Shown here: positions 11,872 to 36,177 of the stretch, one piece after another
How positions within the stretch are numbered: position 1 is the first letter of the stretch
How the letters are laid out: the number at the start of each line of letters is the position of its first letter
DNA from: Pelargonium nanum
Lineage: Eukaryota; Streptophyta; Magnoliopsida; Geraniales; Geraniaceae
Reading direction: 5' to 3'
Assembly (NCBI GenBank): GCA_036897485.1
Contig: JAYMTF010000182.1
Coordinates: forward strand, 1-47,182
DNA length: 47,182 bases
Made by a program: the position numbers and the translations under genes
The notes under the pieces: model-generated
What the model was told of the DNA's origin: nothing
Seen by the model: only the letters and a program-made list of their open reading frames with translations
The model's database searches: none

Positions 11872-12696
11872 ATAGCTTATGGGAATCATGGAGGCTGGTC
11901 AAAATTGTGTCTGAGAACAATGTTAATGCACAGGACAAAGACTGTAGACTTCTTATTTTTTTTGGTTTTGTTCTGCCTGGAATAAAAGGCTATATGCCCC
12001 TTCAACTTTGTAATGCTTTTGAGTTTTTGTTTTCACCTGACTGTGAAGAGTGCGAATTATTCGCCTCTCCGGGCAGTTCTAATGACGCGTCTCTTAACTA
12101 TGATGAGCCTTTTTGCCCTGGAATTCAAGACAACAATCCTTATTAGAGTTGTATTAAGTTTGAATCTCTATCATGTCATTACTCATGGATCAAATTTTGA
12201 GTTGTTGGGATGCTGAACTGCGATTTTGTTGACCGTATATCAAATCAATCGAATATGCTTATGCTTTCTAGTTTGGATTGATAGCAAAACAAACAATATG
12301 GCTATGTTTGGATTAGAATTTTGTTCATGAACAAGAATGAGATTCTTGTATTACTTTTTGGTCATGAGAACCACATTTTGATTCTCATTCCCATTACAAA
12401 TTTGGATCGCCAAATGGCTTAACTATCATATTTTTAAGTCAATTTTTGTGAGTTCAAAGCTATCTATGGGAAAACTACTACTGTCTAATATAGCTCAATC
12501 TAAGATTGTAAGCGATACTAAGTAGAAAAAATTAGCAAATCAAACATATACCATGAAAAGTAAATTCTCTGAAATTTTGATTTACATGCATCAATTTTTC
12601 CCCAACAAGAACAAATTTTAACTCGTGAACGAAGAAAATAACAGAATACCTCGACACAGTTCTCAGTCATTGTGAAGTTTACAATACAAGGAATGA
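11872..12696. other. 3' intergenic spacer between convergent genes
   Basis: This stretch holds the presumed 3' untranslated regions of eIF2B delta (+) and cytochrome b561 (-), which converge here. Open frames at 11862-12216 overlap the eIF2B delta stop and look like chance frames in the 3' UTR. I see no repeat or RNA gene. Confidence 0.6.
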
Positions 12697-15600
12697 TTAT
12701 TCTCTTGCTTCTCTTTGGACATCACTTTTTCCATTGGAAGGAGAAACAATGGCAAGAATTACAAAACCACCCAAGGTGACTATCAAGATACCTAAAGAAT
12801 TTATGAGCAAAGCCTCAGTGGAGTAGCGTGATATTACCCGATTGGTTTGAAGGAACGTGGCTTTTTCTAGGATTCCAGTAGTTGCAGCAGCAATAGCAAG
12901 GGCATAAATGTAAACCCCTAGGAATACATGCCATGGCAGCAAGGCAGCTTTTATATTCCTAGACCCTCCTGGGTACCAGAAGGTCGCAAATCCAGCAGCC
13001 CACTGCTCCAAATAGACGAAGGCACAATTTAGGTTACTTCTCGGACAAAAATACCATAGAGGATTATTGCTAAACAGTTCTGAAAAATACCTGAATTCCA
13101 AATAATAGAAGGCAAGCTAGCCCCAACCATGAATGCAGGCTGTAAAAGTTGTCAATGCCCTTATCGTTGTGGAATTTCCAAGCAGCCCATAGACCAATGA
13201 TGCTTAAACAAAGGGCAATAAGTTGCAACATGAGATGAACTAATTTTTTGAAGCTTTTTGTCCCGGAAACTATCTTGTATGCCAGCATGCCTGCATCAAT
13301 CCAACATAAACATTTGAAATAAGACATTATTAAGCACCACAATGTCAACGAAAAAAGTACTGGTTGTTCACGATGGGGAACTATAAGATTCTATTTGTAT
13401 AACCATTCTATCCAAGTTAAAAGTAAAAAAGTTCAGGGTGCTTACTATTGTTAAAATGCAATACATAATACAAAGGTCATTGAGCTTGAAATCATGCAAA
13501 CCCAAAGGAATTACATATTTACATGATCACTATAAGCTTGGACAGCAAGTAGGTCCCATGTGGGTCACGAAGATAAAAACAAAGAAGGCAAAACCATGTG
13601 TGGTATAGCTCAAGGTTTATTAGACAGACTTCTATCTCTCCAGTATTCAAGGCACGGATCTTTGATATTTTCTGAACCCTTGTTATTTCTCCCAATCGAT
13701 TTTATTCTCTCCATTCCATAATAAATTCCTACTTTCTATATTTCGAATGTCCATCCCAATTTTCCACGATCAAATGCCAAAATATAAGTACAAAATATTC
13801 AGTTTTACTCTTTATCTTTGAAATTAACTACTCTCAACTATAGGCACTTCAATATACATGAAGAGTAATAAAAAAATCTTTCCAGAAAGTGGAGTTGAGC
13901 AAATGCAGCTAGTACACATTTTCAGTTGTTTGCAAATATACTTACAATGGAGTGGAAGTAGTACTATATTGGTATTTTTTTGGACAGCCAAGAGTAGTCT
14001 GTATTAGTACGAGTGATTCTACCCAAGAGATCACAAGTGTCAACAATGAATGGCCCAAGACTGTCACGGGCAAGGAGCACGCCTGCGGGGAACCTTGGGA
14101 CGCACCGCGAAAGGTCCGCTCTCGTCCATTAAGGCACTACCCTAAGGAAGAGCAAGAGCATCCCACACACCTTCAAGACACTCCATCATGTTTGATGGAG
14201 CTTCGTTGAAGCACCTCACTCCTTGGAGCACCCCCCGCCCACCAAGGCAAGCCTCCATGATGATTCTGACCTCAAGTTGTGGCTCTAGGCTCCTCCTAGA
14301 AAGCCCATCAAGGTTAATGGAGCTTCCAAGAGGCATGTTCAGTCAAGCATCCTCAAGTCGCGGCCCTGATTCCCCAAGTTGCAGCCCTGGATCCTCCAAT
14401 GCACTACCTCTCCCAAGTTGAGCCCCCACGAAATTCACCTGAAGCCCAACTGACCTCAAAGCCACAACCTTGATCCCTAAGTTGCGGCCTTGGATCCTTC
14501 CAAGAAACTCTGTGAAGCTTGGACTTTCCATTATGTTGAGCCACCCACAAGGTTGCGGTCCTAGGACGCCTCAAAGCCTTCCTCCGCTTCATTTTGACCT
14601 GTCCTACCAAATCACCCCACGCCCACACACCCTTCGTCCACGAGTAGTAAGGCCACCAAGAGGACTACAAAGGCTTCGAGAAAAGCACCTCACCTCAAAG
14701 AGGAGCACCTCACCTCTAAGGGACCTCCTTCCCAAGAGGAACTCCTAAGCACCAAAGAGAGCCTCACACCTCTCCTCCATACTTAGCCTCCAACAATATT
14801 TAAAAGCCCCTAAGGCGCGAGGCGCACAATTGAGCTTCAAAATGTTTGAGGCGAGACGACTTCGAAGAGACGTGGTTGAGGCGCGCAACTGACTTAATTT
14901 TTTACTTTTAAAATAAAAAATCATATTTCAATTTTTTAAATATTGACTTTCCGTATTTCAAAATTCCATTTTACAATACAAAAATCAATTTTCTTTCTGA
15001 CAACCATATGTTGCGTGTGGTAACAAACTGAAGAAAGCTTTTATTCTAGATTGAAAGTATTATTTTTAATAAACAGTATGATGTCTCCTTAATCTACGCA
15101 AGGCACTCCAAAAGGGAAACCCCTAAAAGCAATCTCACTTGGCCTCCACTAGTGATAGTGAAGGCCACTCTCTACAGATCATGGATTATAAATCAAAGAA
15201 ACAAAGGGAAAATGACATCTGAATTTTGATGTTTCATTAGTCCATCATTCTTTTCATATTCAGCCAATTATTACGATGTTTATTATCTAGAAAGCAGTTG
15301 CTTGGTATAACTTGTACTGCTCAGAAAATAATAAGTTTCATGGCAAATTTGTGAAACAAATAAGTGGACATTGAGGTAGACCTCTTTAAAAAGCATGGAC
15401 AAATGACATTTACCTTCACCATTTAAGATTACAAGCCCAATCAGCATTAAGACAGGATGAACCTACCCAGAACAAAGCAATTATAAGTACAACAAACACA
15501 AACTGAAAACATAGTAATGAAATTGTGCTATCATGTAAATGGACACACTGCAAGTAATAAACTGAAGATACATATCTCAGCTACCAATCTGGTTTAGTTC

Positions 15601-16481
15601 CACTCCTTTTGGGAAGGAGAAAAGTATGAAACGGCTTGTGATACCAATTTAGCAAGCTCTAATCCATCAATAATCTAAATACTGACTGTGCGGGGAAATC
15701 ATGAAAATGCTTAAGCCGTTCTCAGAAAGCTATGGTTTGATAACTATCTGAAATTGTTAATTCATACACCGACGTTTCCAATTTGACTACCATACCATAG
15801 ATTCTGGGTAACTTAGCCCATGCAACACTTACCGTAAAAAAGTTCAACCATTTGACACATTAACCTAATTTGGACCACAAAAACCATCCATGACCCATGA
15901 AGTCCAACAGCTTGCCATTCTTATAAAGGAAAGTTTAAATCATTTAAAACAGGAACCTAATACGATCCTTATACTTGTCAATAACTGGTATCATCATAAC
16001 CAAAATCAATGAATCACTTCAACCAATTCAACATCATCACATTTATCACCAGTTACAAACAACATCAATTGTTGACCCATCATTACTTACAATTTGGGAA
16101 CAAGGAAGTAATAAAACAGAAACTACGAAGAGTTTGATGGATCGCATACTTATTTATGATGCCGACTAAATGGAGTAAATAAATAACTGCTAAACTTCCT
16201 TCCATCAATCAATTTCAAAGGTTCAAAATCATGCAATGATGAACTAATCAAATAAAACTCAGTCTAAACTCGAACAGAAAAGCTAAATAACATATCTTCA
16301 ACTAAAAATGCAGATAGAGGGAGGGAGAGAAAAATACATTGAAGATGAGGTCTTTGTTATCGGAAATGAGAGCAAGGCCTCCTCTGAAATGCACGGTCCA
16401 AATGAGGACCAGAGCGGCGGCGAGGACTCCGATTACTCTAACAAAGAGAAAGATCGGGAATCGAACCACAGGAACCGCCAT
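12697..16481 (-). CDS. CYB561: Cytochrome b561, ascorbate-dependent transmembrane oxidoreductase
   Basis: The protein carries electrons from cytosolic ascorbate across a membrane (tonoplast in characterised plant members) to monodehydroascorbate or ferric chelates. Exons on the minus strand are 16481-16338, 15462-15414, 13290-13091 and 13002-12697, joining to 699 nt and 232 aa, a normal plant length. Six hydrophobic helices are evident. Four histidines sit where the two haem b groups are bound: H50 (VHPVLM), H83 (KKLVH), H117 (YSLHSW) and H156 (LPWHVF), probably paired H50/H117 and H83/H156. Lys76, Lys80 and Arg146 match positions implicated in ascorbate binding. FYSLHSWLGLACLLLF and FWYPGGSRN are family signatures. 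Closest in layout to the Arabidopsis CYB561 proteins beginning MAVPV. Intron 2 contains a GC-rich insertion. The gene seems intact. Confidence 0.95.
14030..14900. mobile_element. GC-rich insertion, probable transposable-element remnant, in CYB561 intron 2
   Basis: Composition changes sharply from AT-rich intron to GC-rich sequence across this stretch and back again. Inside it a word like AAGTTGCGGCCCTGGATCC recurs in degenerate form at about 14354, 14375, 14414, 14479 and 14549. 'GATGGAGCTTC'-like words recur near 14190 and 14315. Near 14812-14885 there is a GGCGCGAGGCGC-rich end. Several open frames run through it on both strands, a by-product of GC richness. I cannot name the family or fix exact ends. 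Confidence 0.5.
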
Positions 16482-17527
16482 TTCTAGGGATCAACAAGGC
16501 GCCGATTGAGCAGAGACAGGTCGAGGCTAGGGTTTTCAGTTTTGTGCGAGAGAGATCAATTTCTATAGATTGCTTGTTGTTTTGTGCCTTGCTCGGAATC
16601 GGAGCAAGGAGTGAATTTTATTTTTCTTCTTCTTCTTCCTCCTCTTCCTCTTCCTCTTTTGATAGGTGGGGTCAAGTCTTCCTTCACTGCCACGTAATCT
16701 CAGAGGCCATGTCATAGGAGAGAGAATATGCCATCTCACTCGTATGAAAATAAGAAGAAAAACAACTAATTCAAGATTTTTTAGATACTTTGGAGAAAAA
16801 TAAAAATTACACTATTGATATATGAATAGACAATATAGCTAGGTTTTACTCCTTAAAACTTAAAGAATTCTATAAAACTTATCTTTATATATTGTTGGTC
16901 ATTCATATATAACTAAATAACAAACTACAAAAAGAAGACAATTCAATTCAGATAAATTCAATTTTCCTTTTTTTTTTAAAAAGAAATTCAATTTTCTTAT
17001 GAACCCATATGCATTTATAAAATAACAATTACTCCTATATTAATCTCATGCTCAAGATGTAGACTGAGTATCAATAAGAGACAAGTTCATTTTAATACTC
17101 ATGTAACATTTAAGAGATCAAATTGGTATCATAATAATGTTTCAAAATTATCTTCATTTTATGCCGAATGGTTCTGAAACTGATTTTCGTTTCAATTTAG
17201 TTTTTTTATTATTTATTTCGTTGCACTTTGATCCTTATACTATACCATCTTGTTTCAGCTTTATCCAATGTGTAACAATATCGTCAAATCGAGATTCACG
17301 TGAAATTTTATTTAGTATTTAGAATTTTAACAATTCAACACAAAATGGTCATTTTGAAACATTTTTCATTAGCATCGTACTCATAATTTAGGGTTATTTA
17401 TGTTGTCTACTTCAAAAGTCTATTAAGTTAAAATGTTTGTATAGGTAGCTGAAATGATGTAAAATGTTTGTAGAGAAAATATGGTTTGTTTGATAAACCA
17501 ACGTGTGGAAGAAAGTGTTTTCTTTTT

Positions 17528-17550
17528 AAAATAAATAAATAAATAAATAA
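17528..17550. repeat. AAAT microsatellite
   Basis: The tetranucleotide AAAT is repeated between five and six times without interruption in an AT-rich spacer. It is probably neutral. Confidence 0.8.
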
Positions 17551-18209
17551 CCTCAAAATGAATTTTGAAAAATATTGTTTGGTAAAATTGTATGCAAGAA
17601 AGTATAAATATGAATTTGCTAAACTTTTCTTAGGATATATATTAAGCATATCATAAAGAAGTTCATATATTATATGCAGTTGATCGATTTAATCATATTC
17701 ACAATCAACATTGCACAATATAAAAGCATTATAATCTGATTATGAGGTCGACCTATATCACAAATGGGTTGACCGCGAAACTAGAATGGTATACCGTGAA
17801 AACATGTATATCTAGCTCTCAGGTCTACCGTGAAACTAAAACGATCTACAACATAAAGTAAAAACACGTATATATAACGTTGAGGTCACATATAAGTCTA
17901 CTGTATTGTGCTTTTTTTCTCAATTGACATAATTTTAAACTCTTTGTTCTCTACTCTATATTTTAATAGGAGAACTAATATGAATTGAGTGTGCATTTAA
18001 GTCATCATCTAACCAAAAGTAGGGATAAAATGAGAATGAAATTTTATCATAGGAGGTACAGGAGATCTGCAAAGCCTTCCACCTCACTACAAAAATATCC
18101 GAAAGTTCATGTGAAATGAAAATGTCTGCGACTCCTGCAGCTCCATCAAACAAACATCATTTTAGCTAAATGTATATAGACATTGCCTATTCACACGACA
18201 AGTATTAAG

Positions 18210-18707
18210 TAGGGGTGGCAATTCGTGTTCGTGGGTCGTGTTGAAAGTTTAGTATTTTGTTAAATGGGTCAACACAAATCCGAGCCGTTTATTAAATGGG
18301 TTGAATTACACGACACAAACACGACTTGTTTACAAGCTGGTTACACGACACGATAGACACGATTACATAAACGGGTTTAGGTTGACACAACTCAACTCGA
18401 CACGATTAGCTTATATGGGTCATTGTTGACCTGATTATCAATTTAAATGACCTTGAATTAAAGTTTTTTCTTAAAACTACAAATATGCCCTTAAAAGGGT
18501 TAGATAATAAACGGGTCAAATGTTATGATAAGGACCCGTTTACTTAAACGGGTTACGCGGGTTATGTGGGGTTCAACACGAACCGGACACGATTATTAAA
18601 CGGGTTGAAAAATTAGACACGAACACGACACGAACCCGTTTAAGTTGAACCCAAATCTGCTTAATTTCGTGTTGTGTCACGGGTTATGACCCATATTGCC
18701 CGTCCTA
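18210..18707. mobile_element. Non-autonomous hAT-type MITE with perfect 8-bp target duplication
   Basis: The element runs 498 bp. The left end TAGGGGTGGCAAT (18210-18222) and the right end ATTGCCCGTCCTA (18695-18707) are inverted repeats matching at 10 of 13 positions. It is flanked by the direct repeat GTATTAAG at 18202-18209 and 18708-18715, exactly 8 bp as expected for hAT transposition. The interior is rich in CACGACACG and AACGGGTT words in both orientations and could form extensive secondary structure. No transposase frame is present. It lies about 300 bp upstream of the DCP5 copy A start codon. Confidence 0.88.
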
Positions 18708-19005
18708 GTATTAAGTATATGACCCAAACAGGCACCAATAGCCATGGCTTGACTACTTGACACATTTTGGATCCGGGAGAGAAAAATCATTTGTGCCGAA
18801 ATTGGCCCTAATCCACATTCTTATTCTTTAGAGCAAAGACCTCGGAAATCTTCAAATTTACAAAGCCAGCCCGCCTCACTTGAATCGAGTGAGACCAGAA
18901 GAAAATCTGTAAAGAGAAGAGAAGAGAAGAGAAGCTCCATCGCCGTAGCATCATCTGTGCTTCTTCTACTGAGAGGAGGAAGAGGAAATCGTCGAGTCCA
19001 TTGCC

Positions 19006-25399
<6,394 letters not shown>

Positions 25400-26224
25400 T
25401 CGCACCTAGTTTTTTGTGTGTAACAATTAGGTTGGACTTGTAATATGTCATCGTGCGGGCTGGCCTTTGCTTGTGCTTATGTTGGTTGTGAGGGAAAAAA
25501 CAATGTTAAGAAGCAAAACCCCAAGACAGAAATGGGTTCTGTACTGCTTCTATCTTTCTTTTCAACTCCAGTTTCTCTTGTTTATTTGCATTCAACAATG
25601 TGACAGCATGAATGAGATGGTATCGATTTGCTTGTGTTATTGATTTCTTATTTCTTGTTATTTAATTAGAATGGAGGCAGAGTTTAACATTGTTTTTGTA
25701 GTTGTTTTCCTTTGGTCTTTGTGACAAACCCTCGAGGAGTTGTACGGCTTGGTAATGAACATGGCCCATCTGTACTGAACAGAAACGAGCAAGAGTAGTC
25801 TCAAACCATTAGATGATGAGAATTATCTGTGGTTTATTCCGGGAAAAAATATGCAGGATCCATGAACGGATAGGCTCGTTTAGAGCAACAATAGGGCCAG
25901 AAACGGACCATAGATAATAAGACTTGTTGCAAGAGATGGATCTTACAATTTTCTATGACCCGAAACAGGCAATGAAAACCAAATAAATAGGTTGGCTAAT
26001 ACAAAAATATCCAAAACCATCTCTTGTTGTTTGTATTCAACAATACCATAAAAATTCTGGCAAAAGGCATTTGGCAAAAAACACAGATGCAGTACATACA
26101 AGTCTGTCTTGAGCTCTGCTTATTTTTCATCAGTCTAAACATTGCTACTAAAGCAAACACTACAAACGTGGCCCTCCGTGTCATAAACTTACACTTGGAG
26201 AGCACAGTTACAATCCCGGAGGAG
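25400..26224. other. 825-bp spacer between the convergent DCP5 stop codons
   Basis: Only 3' untranslated sequence from each gene is expected here. No repeat, gene or obvious boundary element is seen. Sequence similarity between the two 3' flanks is not apparent by eye, which places the end of the recognisable duplication near the stop codons. Confidence 0.6.
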
Positions 26225-32142
<5,918 letters not shown>

Positions 32143-33216
32143 GGATTTTTCGTCGTCTTCTTCTTCTTCTTCGCAAGTGTAGAGGCACAACACAACGGCA
32201 ATGGCAGATTCTCTTGTTCTCTGATTTTTTTTTTTTGTAAATTAGATGCAATTGCAAATCCTTATAAAAGAGAGGGCGAGCTGGTAAATGTTAAGACTTT
32301 TGGGGCCAAACTCTAAATTGGGTTTTTAGATCAATATAATGTGGATTGGGGCAATAAATTGTGTATGTTTCTTTTTGGGGACAAATTCATTGTATTTATA
32401 TTTATATATAGATATAAAATTCGATTGGATTTTAAAATTCACTCTCATGTTTTTGATGTCATCGATAAATTAAAATTTTAATTTTAGGATGTGATTTTTA
32501 GTGAGAGTCATATGAATAATGATACATAATTTTTTTTACGGTATAGGATACACAATTAATATTCAAGAGTTTGAATTACGAACCCTTGAATTTTAATTAT
32601 GTACAATTAGAATTTAAGTTATAACATTTTTATGACTTATGACTATCACCATGTATCATACGTACTCTTATAATATTAGAAAATCTTGTTGCAAGTTTAT
32701 AACGACTTTTGTATCAAATGTAATTTTGTCTAAATTAGAAAAAACAATATCAAATATATTTGATTATTTGTTGATACATTAAACAATAAAATTATTAGTT
32801 TTCTCATTTATTATGACGTCAACGGTTGCAATGTATAACTACTTATACGTTGATTTTTTTCTCTATCATAATTCATTGCAATGTTTAAAAAAAATGGTCG
32901 AACCGGAACATAACGGAATATCCTTCCGGATAGGTGCAGACTCGAATGATGAGTTAAAACCAGTAAAAATCGGTTCCTGGTTAAATTAAACTGACCAGTT
33001 TCTTGCAATTTGGAGGGAATAAATTGTAGGTTTCAAGGTTTGGACAATGTGGAACACTCAGTATAGCCCAACCCAAACTTGGACTTTTATATAAACATAG
33101 GAATGGAGAATATTGAGCCCATTCAATTTGATAAAAGACAAAAAGTGGGTGGCCCATTATAATAAAATCAAATAATAAACCCCGGAGTCTTATTATTCTT
33201 ACCAAGACTTGTTAGG

Positions 33217-33540
33217 CTTGATGGTTTAAGCGCTTTGGATTCCTTTTGATGTCTCGGGTTCAAGCCTCGTTGCTGGCGGTATGTGGTGGAGTTTCTGGTT
33301 ATTATGGGAGAGCTACCCCTTATTGTGTAGCTCAATTGAAAAAATAAAAGTTTTATTCACTCAATTATCTTTGCCCGCCTAACAATTTAAACACCTTTGA
33401 TTTCGTTTGAGGTCTCGGGTTCGAGTCGGCGGAACAGGATGATGTTTTGGGTTATTAGGGGAGAGTTCCTCCTATTGCGTAGCTCAACTGATAAAAAAAA
33501 GTCTTATTCTTCTTCACTCAATTATTTTTGCCCGCCAAAG
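33217..33540 (+). mobile_element. Two tandem tRNA-derived SINE-like units
   Basis: Unit 1 (about 33217-33380) and unit 2 (about 33381-33540) are homologous. Each has an A-box-like segment (GGTTTAAGCGCTTTGGA at 33223; AATTTAAACACCTTTGA at 33384) and, exactly 34 bases on, a B-box-like segment (GGTTCAAGCC at 33257; GGTTCGAGTC at 33418). Each then has GGTTATTAnGGGAGAG, a GCGTAGCTCAACTGA-type segment with an A-rich run, and ends TCAATTATnTTTGCCCGCC. The A/B box pair followed by a shared non-tRNA body fits a plant SINE. Unit 1 keeps the better A box. No target duplication was resolved. Confidence 0.65.
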
Positions 33541-33983
33541 AATGATAAAAGTATGAGCTGTGTTTTGCTTCTTTTTTTCCCTTTGTTTGACTAATAATAT
33601 GTTGAGGAAAATGGATGAAAATGAAAAGTGCTTGTTGTTTAGTATGTTGATTGAGAAAGATAAAAGACAGTGCGCCTCTAAAATTTCTTGCCCTATCGCC
33701 GCTACAACATATTTGGTTGTAGTCATGAGTCCTCCACCGTGATTTATTTGGTCGAAAGTAGATGTGAATGTGAAAAAGATTTTTATAACAAGGTGAAGAG
33801 ATCTCATTGCGACATGATAGTCTATTGGAAAAACTAAGTGTTAAGGAGAGATGAGAGTCTCCTTGTGGCTATGTGAGCTCATTTTAATGGCTTGAATTCA
33901 CATGAATGAAGAACACATGAGAACAAAGTGTTTTGGCTAGAGGTCGAGCCAAGGTGTATATAAGAATTAGTGTCATCGATACA

Positions 33984-34285
33984 ATGTCGTGACATGATCT
34001 CCTAAATGTCGTAACATGTAGGTTGAACGATCGGGTTGAATATGTTGTCATGGAGTGATGTCTCGACATGGTCTCCCAATGCCGCCTAACTTGAGGTCGA
34101 ACTTCTACGTTGAACATTTGGTTAGAAAATGATGTCGCCACATGTGCTTTTAGGCCCCGATATTCGAGGTTGAACATTTATATATGTTGAATATGTGGTC
34201 GGGGAGTGATGTTGCGACATGAGATTTTAGGGTCGTAACATTCGAGATTGAACATTTATGTTCAACATGTTGAATGATTGTGTTG
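33984..34285. repeat. Degenerate minisatellite, about 75-bp period, four units
   Basis: The landmark ATGTCGCGACATG and its variants begins at 33984, 34058, 34132 and 34209, giving spacings of 74, 74 and 77. Between landmarks each unit repeats a TTTTAGGnCGnnACATTCGAGGTTGAAC-type phrase and a GGTTGAATATGTGGTCnnGGAGTG-type phrase, both degenerate. The 3' side dissolves into further TTGAACA/CAACATGTTGAA words up to about 34370. No coding potential is evident. It could be a tandem block from within a larger transposable element. Confidence 0.65.
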
Positions 34286-36104
34286 AGAGGTCAATTCAAC
34301 ATGTTGAGGGGCTATGTTGAACACCCACGTTGATCATTCAAAGTTGGGCATCCATGGCGAACACCTAGGTTGAACATGCAAGTTAGACTCAAAAATGAGA
34401 CTTAGCCTCCATCTTGCACACTTGTCTCGGTGTGTCTCAAACACGAGCCCAAAAAGACCCCTTCTCGACGTGTCTTTGAGCTCCTCGTAGTTGCCTTCAA
34501 GCTAAGCATTCCAGAAATTGATAGTAGGTGTCCATGTAGCGTTCGAATGTCATGTGTTGCTCCATCATTTGTTGACTTATTGATAAACTTATTATAATAA
34601 AAATAAACCAATAACCATGAAATAGACATAGAGAATCAAGCTTCAATGATTACGTCTATTTAATCAAACAAGGCAATGGCAATCTTTGTGAATTTCTCTT
34701 ATCATGAAAATAAGTTGGCATCTCAAATGAGGAAGAAACTGAATTCTTGTACCAAAAATTACCCGATAAAATGCTACATTCAAATAATCTATTTTGTGTA
34801 CAACTGAGAGGAAACGAGGAAGCATACTGAGCTAAACCAAACAATAAAAGGAATCAAATTGTGTACAAAAGAAGATAGAGATAGACAAAGAGCATGTGTC
34901 TCCACTTGTGCAATTCCCATACACACAACATAGAACATGTCCTACTCAAAACCTCACAATGTATTTGAATAAATATCGACCAAATTTTTATTAGTCTTTT
35001 TTGTGTGTGTGAGTTATAATTTTTGGTTGTGGAACGGAGATGTTTCTAGACCGCTCTAAAAGAAAAAAAAGATGCCTCTAGACCAACTTTGTTCGCATAT
35101 TGAGACTGATATTAATAATTTACTAAACAGTTTTAAAAACACATATAGCTCATCGACTTCATACTTTAAAAAATAAATTATTAGATATTAACTAAAAATA
35201 TGAACTCAAATAAACAAAATTCGAACAAACCATCTTCACCATATTGAATTTGGCTTCGACTTAGTAAATTTTTTTAAGATCAAAACATAATGATGCTACA
35301 CATAATTTTGTCTCATATTTGAGACTCATTTATTGATCAAGCTCAATATTAATGGTCAAACTCAATTCTTTGATCAAGCGCAATGACAACTACGTCTACA
35401 TTCAATGAATTTGGTTGATACTTTTCTCATAACCAATCAGATTCAAGGAGTCTCATCACCTTTACAAATCAGAATTGAGTTCATTTCTATAAATACCCTT
35501 AAGGTGTAAGGTTCAATTCACTATTAATTATCTATTTACATAGTGCTAAACATTATTCATCTGTGAAATACTTACTCTCACACCTGAGGTGAATTCCAAT
35601 TGAACGCACTTGTTTTCTCTTACATCGTTTCGATCATACAATTTGGTGTCTTGTTTCGGTTCGGACACAAGAAAAAAAAACGCATCATTTATATATCATT
35701 CGAACACAAAGTCAACATAGTCACAGAGCTATGGCTGCATAATGAAGTAGTTGCCCTCATATTCTATTTTCTAAAAACAAGTCAACATAGGCTTACTCTA
35801 CCAAGCAAACTTAGGTTTGTTGGATCTTGACAATTCAACATATAATTTAAAATTTGAGTGTCAATATTTCCCCTTAATATCAATTGGTGCAATTTTCATA
35901 TCCCTGTCAACCCTAAGTAAAATCATAATCAAATAAAATAAAAAAACAGTAAACCATTTCAAAATATTCCAAAACCATTCCCATTTTCTTGTTAATATCT
36001 TTTAGAGTTGAGTGTCCACAAAACATTCCTCCACTACGTCAAGTGTCAACCAAAGTGTTCCAAAAAACACAGCCTCCAATCCAAAACAACACAACAACCC
36101 ATTT

Positions 36105-36160
36105 TCTCTCTCTACAACGTTGTAGAAGAGAGAGTACACAATGCCAGAGAGTACACAATG
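36105..36160. repeat. Palindrome and adjacent 15-bp direct repeat upstream of CRWN1
   Basis: TCTACAACGTTGTAGA at 36111-36126 is a perfect 16-base palindrome. With a single bulged base it extends to 36105-36133 through CTCTCT/AGAGAG arms. It runs directly into AGAGAGTACACAATG at 36129-36143, which is repeated exactly at 36146-36160. It lies about 700 bases before the CRWN1 start codon. Function is unknown. Confidence 0.7.
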
Positions 36161-36177
36161 ATGGCCAACGGACAAAA

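Larger units (their letters stand above)
16482..19005. other. Divergent intergenic region between CYB561 and DCP5 copy A
   Basis: The left end is the leader and promoter of the minus-strand CYB561 gene, with a polypyrimidine run at 16620-16660. The middle (16740-17650) is AT-rich and featureless apart from an AAAT microsatellite at 17528-17550. Degenerate 'accgtgaaac' words recur at 17750-17840. A complete hAT-type MITE occupies 18210-18707. The final 300 bases are the DCP5 copy A promoter and leader, with GAGAAGA-rich sequence near 18915-18930. No protein gene is supported. Confidence 0.6.

Noticed and set aside
13700-13960. Possible MITE in CYB561 intron 2 (CTCTCCATTCCATAATAAAT start)
   Set aside because: The left end resembles Stowaway, but I could not find a matching inverted right end or TA flank.
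14142-14748. Several open frames on both strands in the GC-rich intron segment
   Set aside because: Frames on both strands are expected from few stop codons in GC-rich sequence, and none resembles a known protein.
17750-17890. Degenerate 'accgtgaaac' repeats
   Set aside because: Only two or three loose matches, too weak to call a repeat array.
32143-32193. In-frame N-terminal extension of DCP5 copy B
   Set aside because: The upstream codon at 32193 is GTG, not ATG, and the extension (acidic EEEEEDDE) is absent from copy A and from the family. The ATG at 32142 fits the conserved MAA start.
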